Under the pieces are notes generated by a model. The model was not told the DNA's origin. It saw only the letters and a list, made by a program, of their open reading frames with translations, and searched no databases. From Steroidobacteraceae bacterium (GTDB taxonomy: Bacteria > Pseudomonadota > Gammaproteobacteria > Steroidobacterales > Steroidobacteraceae), in the NCBI GenBank assembly GCA_025451375.1, contig JANWKL010000090.1, positions 1 through 35,136 of the forward strand: a stretch of 35,136 bases of DNA. The letters run 5' to 3'. A program made the translations under genes and the position numbers. Within the stretch, counting starts at the first letter, position 1. Each line of letters begins with the position of its first letter. Below are positions 16,809 to 23,460 of this stretch, piece after piece.

Positions 16809-16883
16809 GGCGGCAAAACCCACGCGTTTTGCCGCCGTAAACGCAGTTGATGTCCGGCAAAATCGCCGCCCGGCGATTTTGCC
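16809..16883 (-). repeat. Double-hairpin intergenic element, copy 2
   Basis: Read on the minus strand, hairpin A (16883-16856) has arms GGCAAAATCGC and GCGATTTTGCC. Hairpin B (16836-16809) has arms GGCGGCAAAAC and GTTTTGCCGCC around loop GCGTGG, and the 19-nt spacer is 16837-16855. Against copy 1, every arm difference is paired with a matching change in the opposite arm: two base pairs in A and three in B. The B loop is identical and 14 of 19 spacer bases agree. Hairpin A begins 8 nt after the fhs stop, the same offset as in copy 1. Confidence 0.85.
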
Positions 16884-16891
16884 CAAGCAAA

Positions 16892-18574
16892 TCAGAACAG
16901 GCCGGTGATCCGGCCGTTGTCGTCCACGTCGATGCTGTTGGCGGCAGGTACCTTGGGCAGGCCCGGCATGGTCATGATGTCACCGCACACCATGATCACG
17001 AATTCCGCGCCGGCAGCGAGGCGCACCTCGCGGATGTTCACCACATGATGCGCCGGCGCACCCCGCAGCTTCGGATCGGTTGAGAACGAGTACTGCGTCT
17101 TGGCGACGCACACCGGGTAGTGTCCATAACCACCCTCCTGCAGAGCGCGGATCTGCGCGCGCACGCGGGTGTCGGCGGTGATATCGGTGGCATGGTAGAT
17201 CTGAGTCGCCACCGTTTTCATCTTCTCCCACAGCGGCAGGTCGTCGCTATACAGGTAGCGAAACTCGTTCGGCCCGGCCGCCAGCCGCACTACCTCGCGG
17301 GCGACTTCGAGCGCGCCCTTGCCGCCATCCGCAAAGTGCGTGGCTGCAATGACGCGCACACCGTGGGGGGCGATGCGATCGATCAGCAGCTGGATTTCAC
17401 GCTCGGTATCTTCGGCGCGGCGGTTGATGGCGACCACGCACGGCAGGCCGAAGCGGTTGTGGACGTTGTCGATGTGGCGCTCGAGGTTGACCACGCCCTT
17501 GTCGAGGGCCGCAAGGTTCTCCTTGCCGAGCTCTGCGAGCTCGATACCGCCCTGGTATTTCAGCGCCCGCACGGTGGCCACGATCACCGCCGCGCAGGGA
17601 CGTAAGCCCGCCTTGCGACACTTGATGTCGACGAATTTCTCCGCCCCGAGGTCGGCGCCAAAGCCCGCCTCCGTCACGACGTAGTCGGCGAGCTTCAACG
17701 CCGTGCGGGTAGCGATCGCTGAATTGCAGCCGTGCGCGATGTTGGCGAACGGGCCGCCGTGGATGAAAGCCGGATTGTTCTCGAGGGTCTGCACCAGGTT
17801 CGGCGCCAGCGCGCCTTTCAGCAGCGCCGCCATGGCACCGTGGGCCTTCAGATCGCTCGCCAACACCGGGGTGTTGTCGGCACGATAACCGACCACGATG
17901 CGACCCAGGCGCTCGCGCAGATCGCGCAGGCTGCTGGCGAGGCACAGGATCGCCATGACCTCTGATGCCACCACAATGTCAAAGCCGTCCTCGCGCGGTA
18001 CGCCGTTGCCACTGCCGCCGAGTCCGACGACGATCTCGCGCAGCGCCCGATCGTTGACGTCCATCACGCGCCGCCAGGTGATGCGGCGCACATCGAGCCC
18101 CAGCTGGTTGCCCTGGTGGATGTGGTTGTCGATGAGCGCCGCCAGCAGATTGTTGGCAAGCCCAATGGCGGCGAAGTCACCGGTGAAATGCAGGTTGATG
18201 TCTTCCATCGGCACGACCTGCGAGTAGCCGCCGCCGGCGGCGCCGCCCTTCATGCCAAATACCGGCCCGAGCGCCGGTTCGCGTAAACAGACGATGGCCC
18301 GATGTCCCAGGCTGTTCAGGGCATCCCCGAGACCCACGGTCATGGTCGTCTTGCCCTCGCCGGCCGGCGTCGGCGAAACGGCCGTGACCAGCACCAGCTT
18401 GCCGCTGGGTCGCGCGTCCAGCTGCGCGACATAGTCGAGCGATACCTTCGCCTTGTAGTGACCGAAAGGCTCCAGCGCGGCGAGCGGGATACCCAGGCGT
18501 GCCTGGGCCAGCTCCGCGATGGGGAGCATCCTGGCCCGCTGGGCGATGTCGATGTTGGAGGGGGTAGGAGCCAT
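16892..18574 (-). CDS. fhs: Formate-tetrahydrofolate ligase
   Basis: 560 residues, full length for the family. It makes 10-formyltetrahydrofolate from formate, ATP and tetrahydrofolate in the cytosol. The P-loop is [20 protein letters not shown] (about 64-83). Other family blocks are [26 protein letters not shown] (split here for length: [11 protein letters not shown] and LHFTGDF), [13 protein letters not shown] and [12 protein letters not shown]. It starts at ATG 18574, divergent from hemJ with 72 nt between starts. It supplies or drains the one-carbon pool. No odd residues were noticed. Confidence 0.96.
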   Translation of the reverse strand: MAPTPSNIDIAQRARMLPIAELAQARLGIPLAALEPFGHYKAKVSLDYVAQLDARPSGKLVLVTAVSPTPAGEGKTTMTVGLGDALNSLGHRAIVCLREPALGPVFGMKGGAAGGGYSQVVPMEDINLHFTGDFAAIGLANNLLAALIDNHIHQGNQLGLDVRRITWRRVMDVNDRALREIVVGLGGSGNGVPREDGFDIVVASEVMAILCLASSLRDLRERLGRIVVGYRADNTPVLASDLKAHGAMAALLKGALAPNLVQTLENNPAFIHGGPFANIAHGCNSAIATRTALKLADYVVTEAGFGADLGAEKFVDIKCRKAGLRPCAAVIVATVRALKYQGGIELAELGKENLAALDKGVVNLERHIDNVHNRFGLPCVVAINRRAEDTEREIQLLIDRIAPHGVRVIAATHFADGGKGALEVAREVVRLAAGPNEFRYLYSDDLPLWEKMKTVATQIYHATDITADTRVRAQIRALQEGGYGHYPVCVAKTQYSFSTDPKLRGAPAHHVVNIREVRLAAGAEFVIMVCGDIMTMPGLPKVPAANSIDVDDNGRITGLF

Positions 18575-18631
18575 GTCGCTTACGCGCCGCCCATGTTACC
18601 TGAAGCCCGCGCACACACGCCGGGCCACCGC

Positions 18632-18637
18632 TACAAT
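18632..18637 (+). promoter_or_regulatory. -10 box (TACAAT) just before hemJ
   Basis: TACAAT, five of six consensus bases, with 6 nt to GTG 18644 and 9 nt to ATG 18647. The transcript would start at or next to the start codon. No Shine-Dalgarno is present. Confidence 0.42.
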
Positions 18638-18646
18638 CCTCTCGTG

Positions 18647-19060
18647 ATGCTGTGGCTGAAGGCTTTTCATATAGTGTTCCTGGTGACCTGGTTCGCCGGC
18701 CTGTTCTATCTGCCGCGCCTCTTCATCTATCACGTGGCCACCCCCGATGCCCCGGGGCGAGCGCGCTTCGTAGTCATGGAGCGACGGCTGTTCGCGATCA
18801 TGAGCATCGGCGCGCTCTTCACGGTCCTCTTCGGCGCGGCGATGGTCACCACCGCCCCGGCCCTGCTCGCGACCCATTGGATGCACGCGAAGCTGCCGCT
18901 GGTGGCGCTGCTAGTCGGGTACCACGCCTGGGCGTACCGCCTGATGCTGGCACTGCGCACCGGTACCGCGAGCCACTCGCAACGCTGGTACCGCTGGTTC
19001 AACGAAGTCCCGGGCGTGCTTCTGCTCGCGATCGTGCTGCTCGCGGTCCTGAAGCCCTAG
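18647..19060 (+). CDS. hemJ: Protoporphyrinogen IX oxidase HemJ
   Basis: 137 residues, four hydrophobic segments. The first segment is LKAFHIVFLVTWFAGLFYLP with the conserved His, followed by RLFIYH. WMHAKLPLVALLVGYHAW carries the second conserved His/Lys region. This matches the HemJ family (UPF0093), an inner-membrane enzyme that oxidises protoporphyrinogen IX to protoporphyrin IX in haem synthesis. The start is ATG 18647, or GTG 18644 directly before it. It is divergent from fhs and convergent with the M13 peptidase gene, 11 nt apart. Confidence 0.9.
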   Translation: MLWLKAFHIVFLVTWFAGLFYLPRLFIYHVATPDAPGRARFVVMERRLFAIMSIGALFTVLFGAAMVTTAPALLATHWMHAKLPLVALLVGYHAWAYRLMLALRTGTASHSQRWYRWFNEVPGVLLLAIVLLAVLKP

Positions 19061-19071
19061 CCGCACAGCCG

Positions 19072-21153
19072 CTACCAGATCCTGACGCGCTCCGCGGGCG
19101 GGATGTACAACTTGTCGCCGGGCTGCACATTGAACGCCGCATACCAGGCATCGATGTTAGGCAGCGGACCGTTGACGCGGAACTGCGAGGGACTATGTAC
19201 GTCCGACAACACGATCTCGCGCAGCAGGCCGTCGCGATACTTCTCCCGCCACGCCTGGGCCCAGGAGAGGAAGAAGCGCTGATCACCGCTCAAGCCGTCG
19301 ATCACCGGGGCGCGCGCGCCCTGGAGCGAAATGCGGTACGCCTCGTGTGCCATGTTGAGGCCGCCCAGATCGCCGATGTTCTCGCCGATGGTGTTGGCGC
19401 CGTTGACCTTGAGGCCGGGCAAGGCCTCGAACGCCGAGAATTCCTTGATGAGCCGCGCGGTGCGCGCGCTGAAAGCCTGCACGTCGGTGGCGGACCACCA
19501 GTCCCGCAGCGCGCCATCGGGACCGAACTTGCGCCCCTGGTCGTCAAAGCCGTGGCCGATCTCGTGGCCGATGATAGCGCCGATGGCGCCGTAGTTGACC
19601 GCCGCGTCCGCGTTGGGGTCAAAGAACGGCGGTTGCAGGATGGCCGCCGGGAACACGATCTCGTTGTTCGACGGGTTGTAGTAGGCGTTGACCTCCTGCG
19701 GCGTCATCTGCCATTCGGCGCGATCCACCGCAGCGTCGATGCGCGCCACCTTGTAGTTCCACCGCCATTCGGCAGCGCGGCGCACGTTGCCGATCAGATC
19801 GTCGCGGCGCACGGTGAGCGCGGAGTAGTCCTTCCACTTGTCGGGGTAGCCGATCTTGGGCGTGAAGGCCGCGAGCTTCTCGTGAGCGCGCGTCCTGGTC
19901 TCGGGCGTCATCCAGTCGAGGGCGTCGATGCGCTCGCTGAGTGCGGCCCGCAGGTCCGCAACCAGCTGTTGCATCTTGGCCTTGGAAGCGGGCGGAAAGT
20001 ACTGTGCGACGTACAGGCGCCCGACCGATTCCCCGAGCGCTGCGTCGACCTGATCGACCCCGCGCTTCCAGCGCTCACGCTGCTCGGGCTGCCCCCGCAT
20101 CGCCTGTCCGTAGAACGCAAAATGCGCCGCGTCGAAACGCTGCGGCAGGTACTGGGCATGGCTGCTCAGGTACTGGAAGGTGAGCCACGCGCGTAGCGTC
20201 GGCAGCGGGGTATGGTTAAACAGCTGCGCGAGATCGCGGATGGCGGTCTGTTCTCCCAGCACCAGGTCCTGACGGTCACCGAGCTTGAGGGACTCAAGGT
20301 ATGGCTGCCACGGAAACCCGGGCGCGTAGGTGAGGAGCTGCGCCTTGGTGCGCGGATTCCAGTTCAGATCGACGTTGCGGCGCTTCTCGATCGGCCATTG
20401 CACCCGGGAGGCGGCGGTCTCGAACGCCATGACCGCGCGCGCCTTGCCTGTCGCGTCACTCTCCCCGGCGAGTTCCAGTAGCTGGCCGATGTAAGCCTCG
20501 TACTTCGCGCGCAGCTCCTTGAGTTTGGCGTCATCCTTGAGGTAGTAGTCGCGGTCGGGGAGCCCGAGCGAGGACTCGGACAAGTACACCGCATAGCGGT
20601 CGGGATTGTGGAAGTCCGCCGGCAGGTCAGCGTCGAACAGCGACGCGAAGCCCGGCGAGCCAAAGAGGCGCGCAATGCTTTCGCGGCTGTTGGCACTGGC
20701 GATGCTCTTAAGATCCGCCTGCGCCGGCGCCAACCCATTGGCCTCGATCGCGGCGGTGTCCATGAAGCTCGCGTAGTAATCACCGATCTGCTGCGCGGGC
20801 GTGCCGGGGGCCGCGTGCGCCGCCGCGGCACCCTCGATGATCCCGCGCACGCGCTGCTTGGAGAGGTTATCAAGCGTGTTGGAAGGGCCGAAGCTGGCGT
20901 GGTCGGCCGGAATCGCGAAGCTCTCGGCCCACGCGCCGTTGGCGTAGGCGAAGAAGTCATCACCGGGTTTGACGTGGCTGTTGCCAGCGGTCAGATCAAG
21001 CCCAAAGTCGCCGATCGCGGCGTGTGGCGCGGCAGGCGCTGGCGCAGCTGCTGCCGCACTGTTGGTTGCGGTCAAGGGTTTCTCCACGGCAGGCTTCGAG
21101 GCACAGGCGGCAACGGCAAGCAGCGCCACCGCCATGCACGGCAGGGATCTCAT
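19072..21153 (-). CDS. M13 family zinc metallopeptidase lipoprotein (PepO-like)
   Basis: 693 residues. A lipoprotein signal peptide ends in VAAC (Cys about 17) and is followed by an Ala/Pro-rich linker. The M13 (neprilysin) fold is shown by NAYYNPSNNEIVFPAAIL, the zinc motif IIGHEIGHGFDDQGR with GENIGDLGG supplying the third ligand, and the C-terminal HSPSQFRVNG. The last residue, Trp, after YIPPAERVRI, is usual for the family. It should degrade oligopeptides in the periplasm or at the outer membrane. ATG 21153 has AAGGAAGG upstream; a TTG 9 nt further up is in frame but less likely. It stands alone, with 137 nt back to the nitroreductase stop. Confidence 0.93.
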   Translation of the reverse strand: MRSLPCMAVALLAVAACASKPAVEKPLTATNSAAAAAPAPAAPHAAIGDFGLDLTAGNSHVKPGDDFFAYANGAWAESFAIPADHASFGPSNTLDNLSKQRVRGIIEGAAAAHAAPGTPAQQIGDYYASFMDTAAIEANGLAPAQADLKSIASANSRESIARLFGSPGFASLFDADLPADFHNPDRYAVYLSESSLGLPDRDYYLKDDAKLKELRAKYEAYIGQLLELAGESDATGKARAVMAFETAASRVQWPIEKRRNVDLNWNPRTKAQLLTYAPGFPWQPYLESLKLGDRQDLVLGEQTAIRDLAQLFNHTPLPTLRAWLTFQYLSSHAQYLPQRFDAAHFAFYGQAMRGQPEQRERWKRGVDQVDAALGESVGRLYVAQYFPPASKAKMQQLVADLRAALSERIDALDWMTPETRTRAHEKLAAFTPKIGYPDKWKDYSALTVRRDDLIGNVRRAAEWRWNYKVARIDAAVDRAEWQMTPQEVNAYYNPSNNEIVFPAAILQPPFFDPNADAAVNYGAIGAIIGHEIGHGFDDQGRKFGPDGALRDWWSATDVQAFSARTARLIKEFSAFEALPGLKVNGANTIGENIGDLGGLNMAHEAYRISLQGARAPVIDGLSGDQRFFLSWAQAWREKYRDGLLREIVLSDVHSPSQFRVNGPLPNIDAWYAAFNVQPGDKLYIPPAERVRIW

Positions 21154-21290
21154 GTAAGGCAACCTTCCTTAAGGTTTCTCAGGCAGGCGCCATGATACGT
21201 GGGGTGCCGCACCGGCGGGGAGCCACGCCATGCAACACCGGACGATTCGCCCTCGCTTCGTCGATCGGCGCGCTCGTCTGATCGCGTGCC

Positions 21291-21857
21291 TTAGGTCGCC
21301 TCGCCCCAGTAGCTCACCAGGTCCGCCCAGGGGCGCGCGCCGGGCGGCGGCGTGCGTGCCGCTTCCGTACCGATGTAGAGAAAACCGACAACCGCGTCAC
21401 CGGCGGCCAGACCCAAGGCCTGTTTGAGCGCCGGATCGTACGCGGCGCTGCCGGTCTTCCACATGGCGTTGAAACCCAGCGCGAAGGCGCCAAGCATCAT
21501 CGACTGCGCCGCGGCTGCCGCCGAGAGCTGCTGCTCGATCAGCGGAATTTTCACCTCCGGGTTGCAGTGCGCGGCCACCACGACCATGAGCGGCGCGCGT
21601 AACGCCTTGGCGCGCTCGCGCTGCAGGGTCTCCTCACTCGCCGCCGCGTGCGTGCGGCGCAGATGCTGTGCCAGCAGTTCCCCGAAGCGCTCGCGCGCGG
21701 CGCCCCGCACGACCACGAACCGCCACGGACGCAGCCGCCCGTGATCCGGCGCGCGCACTGCGCTCTCGAATATCAGCTGCAGCGCAGCTTCATCGGGAGC
21801 CGGTTCGAACAGGGCCTTTGCCGAGTAACGTGTGGTCAGGGCGTCTATGGTCTGCAT
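21291..21857 (-). CDS. Nitroreductase family FMN oxidoreductase (YdjA-like)
   Basis: 188 residues, the short YdjA-type nitroreductase. The FMN-binding N-terminal block is RYSAKALFEPAPDEAAL, followed by SAVRAPDHGRLRPWRFVVV. The C-terminal part has AAQSMMLGAFALGFNAMWKTG and VVGFLYIG. It would reduce nitro- or quinone-type compounds with NAD(P)H; the physiological substrate is unknown. ATG 21857 lacks a Shine-Dalgarno but has a TGcGACAAT box 6 nt upstream. It is divergent from the DUF938 gene, with only 28 nt between start codons. Confidence 0.88.
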   Translation of the reverse strand: MQTIDALTTRYSAKALFEPAPDEAALQLIFESAVRAPDHGRLRPWRFVVVRGAARERFGELLAQHLRRTHAAASEETLQRERAKALRAPLMVVVAAHCNPEVKIPLIEQQLSAAAAAQSMMLGAFALGFNAMWKTGSAAYDPALKQALGLAAGDAVVGFLYIGTEAARTPPPGARPWADLVSYWGEAT

Positions 21858-21863
21858 GCGCGC

Positions 21864-21869
21864 ATTGTC
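21864..21869 (-). promoter_or_regulatory. Extended -10 box (TGcGACAAT) before the nitroreductase
   Basis: On the minus strand GACAAT, preceded by TGc, ends 6 nt before ATG 21857. This suggests a leaderless transcript. The box lies inside the 28-nt gap shared with the divergent DUF938 gene. Confidence 0.4.
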
Positions 21870-21885
21870 GCAGACTTGCGGGGCA

Positions 21886-22527
21886 ATGCTGCCCGTGTCC
21901 GAAGCCTGTGAACGCAACAAGGGACCGATCCTTGCGGTGCTCGCCCGTGAACTCGCGGCACAGCACGCGGTGCTGGAAATTGCCAGCGGCACCGGCCAGC
22001 ACGCGGTGCATTTTGCCACTCACCTCCCGCATCTCACCTGGCAGCCAAGTGAGGTGCCGGCGCAGCTGCCGCCGCTCATCGAACGCATCGCGTGCGAAGC
22101 GCTGCCGAACCTGCGCGCGCCGGTCGCGCTCGACGTGCGCGATGATCCCTGGCCCGTCGCGCCTGTCGATGCGGTGTTCAGCGCCAACTCGCTGCACATC
22201 ATGGACTCGCGCGCGGTGCGCGAATTCTTTCGCGGCGCGGGGCAGCAGCTTCGCGCGGGCGGGGTGCTGTGCGTGTATGGTCCCATGCGCTATCGCGGCG
22301 CCTTCACCGGCGCGAGCAACGCGCAGTTCGACGCCTGGCTTAAGGCGCGCGACCCGCTAAGTGGCATCCGTGACTTCGAAGGGCTCGATGCGCTAGCCAT
22401 CGAACAGGGGCTGAAGCTACACGCCGATCACGCCATGCCGGCCAACAATCAGATCCTGGTGTGGCGGCGCCCTCGCCCGGGTGTTGCCGGCAGCGGACAG
22501 TCATCCGGCATCGACCAGTCCCCATGA
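21886..22527 (+). CDS. DUF938 family SAM-dependent methyltransferase-like protein
   Basis: 213 residues. The opening SEACERNKGPILAVLA and the SAM-binding motif VLEIASGTGQHAVHFA are the DUF938 signature, continued by WQPSEV and VDAVFSANSLHIM. The protein contains a full class I methyltransferase core, but no substrate is known for the family. ATG 21886 is chosen for its GGGG upstream and the family start; the frame is open to 21832, across the divergent nitroreductase start. The last 20 residues (PGVAGSGQSSGIDQSP) are a low-complexity tail beyond the usual end. Confidence 0.88.
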   Translation: MLPVSEACERNKGPILAVLARELAAQHAVLEIASGTGQHAVHFATHLPHLTWQPSEVPAQLPPLIERIACEALPNLRAPVALDVRDDPWPVAPVDAVFSANSLHIMDSRAVREFFRGAGQQLRAGGVLCVYGPMRYRGAFTGASNAQFDAWLKARDPLSGIRDFEGLDALAIEQGLKLHADHAMPANNQILVWRRPRPGVAGSGQSSGIDQSP

Positions 22528-22765
22528 GGTTCGATATTATCTTTATAAATCATGCTCTTATGGCCGCGAGAGACAGAACATTACGTCGCGGTCATACGGC
22601 GCTTGGTGGATGGATTTTCAGTGATAATACGCGCGCTTTGAAGCAGGGGGCCAGCCTTCGCTCATGGGCTTTGACGCCAAGGCGCATAAGCCGGTCAGGC
22701 ACCCAGGCACGCTAAAGCAGCGCACTCGTAAAATTTTCTATCTGCATTCTTCTGGAGATAAATCG
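22528..22765 (+). other. 238-nt gene-free region, AT-richer than its surroundings
   Basis: No convincing gene is seen. It begins with an AT-rich run (TATTATCTTTATAAATCATG at 22535-22554). It holds a -10-like GATAAT (22623-22628), an isolated -35-like TTGACG (22671-22676) and a TAAAAT box (22729-22734), the last placed to serve the small secreted protein with a leader of about 25-30 nt. GGCTT (22667-22671) and AAGCC (22688-22692) could pair as a hairpin. It is a possible regulatory leader or small-RNA locus, without direct proof. Confidence 0.35.
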
Positions 22766-22993
22766 ATGTTCAAGCACCTCGTTCCCGTTGTCGCCGTCGC
22801 CCTGATCGCAGGTCCGGCGTTCGCCCAGTCTGCTGCGGCTCCGGCCCCGGCCGCTGCCCCGGCTGCCGCGGCTGCTGCAATGCCTGCTGAGAAGGCCCCG
22901 GCCAAGTCCTCGACCCATCACAAGAAGCATCACCATCACCACAAGGCGAAGGCTGCCGCTTCGACCGCCGCGGACACCGCGCCGGCCAAGTAA
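22766..22993 (+). CDS. Small secreted Ala/Pro/His/Lys-rich protein
   Basis: 75 residues. A clear signal peptide (MFKHLVPVVAVALIAGPAFA, cleaved after AFA) is followed by an Ala/Pro-rich stretch. A basic His/Lys cluster (THHKKHHHHHKAKA) comes next, then an Ala/Thr tail. The mature product should be periplasmic, disordered and strongly basic. The His run could bind metal, which is inference. GGAG lies 9 nt before ATG 22766, and a strong intrinsic terminator follows the stop, so it is a stand-alone unit. It resembles small acid-shock or His-rich periplasmic proteins only in composition. Function unknown. Confidence 0.8.
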   Translation: MFKHLVPVVAVALIAGPAFAQSAAAPAPAAAPAAAAAAMPAEKAPAKSSTHHKKHHHHHKAKAAASTAADTAPAK

Positions 22994-23011
22994 GTCAGTA
23001 GCTGACGACTC

Positions 23012-23047
23012 AAGGCCCCGCCGTGCAAACGGCGGGGCCTTTTTATT
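23012..23047 (+). terminator. Intrinsic terminator after the small secreted protein
   Basis: A 12-bp perfect GC-rich stem, AAGGCCCCGCCG with CGGCGGGGCCTT, around loop TGCAAA, followed by TTTTTATTT. Classic Rho-independent form, 18 nt after the stop codon. Confidence 0.93.
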
Positions 23048-23091
23048 TGCGCAGGCTTGCGGGGCGGGCCAAACGGGTTCAGATTCCGGCC

Positions 23092-23379
23092 ATGGATGGG
23101 GCGCAGCAGGCCGCGGTACATCAGGCGCTTGTCGCTGTACAACATGCCGTCACGAGCATGACCTTTCCGAGCTGCGATCAGGACGACATGATCGAAGCTA
23201 TCGACCGCGTTGAAGAGCAGCTGCACAACAACCACCCGAATCTCGCCCTGATGTGCCGTTTCCTGAACTCCATTGCCCGCAGCCTGCGTGCGCAACCCGA
23301 AGCGCGCGACGCCTGCCTCGCGATCGAAGAGGCGATCGGCAAAGCCGGCATGCCGAGCACCTGGCAGTCCGGGATCTGA
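23092..23379 (+). CDS. Small conserved-looking protein of unknown function
   Basis: 95 residues from ATG 23092. Acidic and mostly helical in appearance, with no signal peptide or membrane span. Recognisable blocks are FPSCDQDDMIEAIDRVEEQL and MCRFLNSIARSLRAQP. I do not recognise the family. The codon pattern is strongly GC3-biased like its neighbours, which supports a real gene. It follows the terminator at 23012-23047, so it has its own promoter, and no Shine-Dalgarno is evident. Palindromic runs (for example GCGGTT/AACCGC at 23402-23416) lie between it and the antiporter gene. Confidence 0.65.
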   Translation: MDGAQQAAVHQALVAVQHAVTSMTFPSCDQDDMIEAIDRVEEQLHNNHPNLALMCRFLNSIARSLRAQPEARDACLAIEEAIGKAGMPSTWQSGI

Positions 23380-23460
23380 TTACCCGCGCACGGGCCCAAG
23401 AGCGGTTTTCAACCGCGCAGGCGTTGCCTTCGCCAACCGCCGCGGTCTAAGTTGGTGGTG

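Noticed and set aside
18652-20196. 514-codon open frame on the plus strand
   Set aside because: Overlaps hemJ in another frame and runs antisense to the M13 peptidase.
22524-22715. 63-codon frame starting in an ATGA overlap with the DUF938 stop
   Set aside because: The overlap is attractive, but codon use is unlike its neighbours, there is no ribosome site or motif, and it crosses likely regulatory sequence.
23402-23416. GCGGTT/AACCGC hairpin as a terminator or third copy of the double-hairpin element
   Set aside because: Only 6 bp, no T-run, no second hairpin at the right spacing, and no match to the shared spacer or GCGTGG loop.
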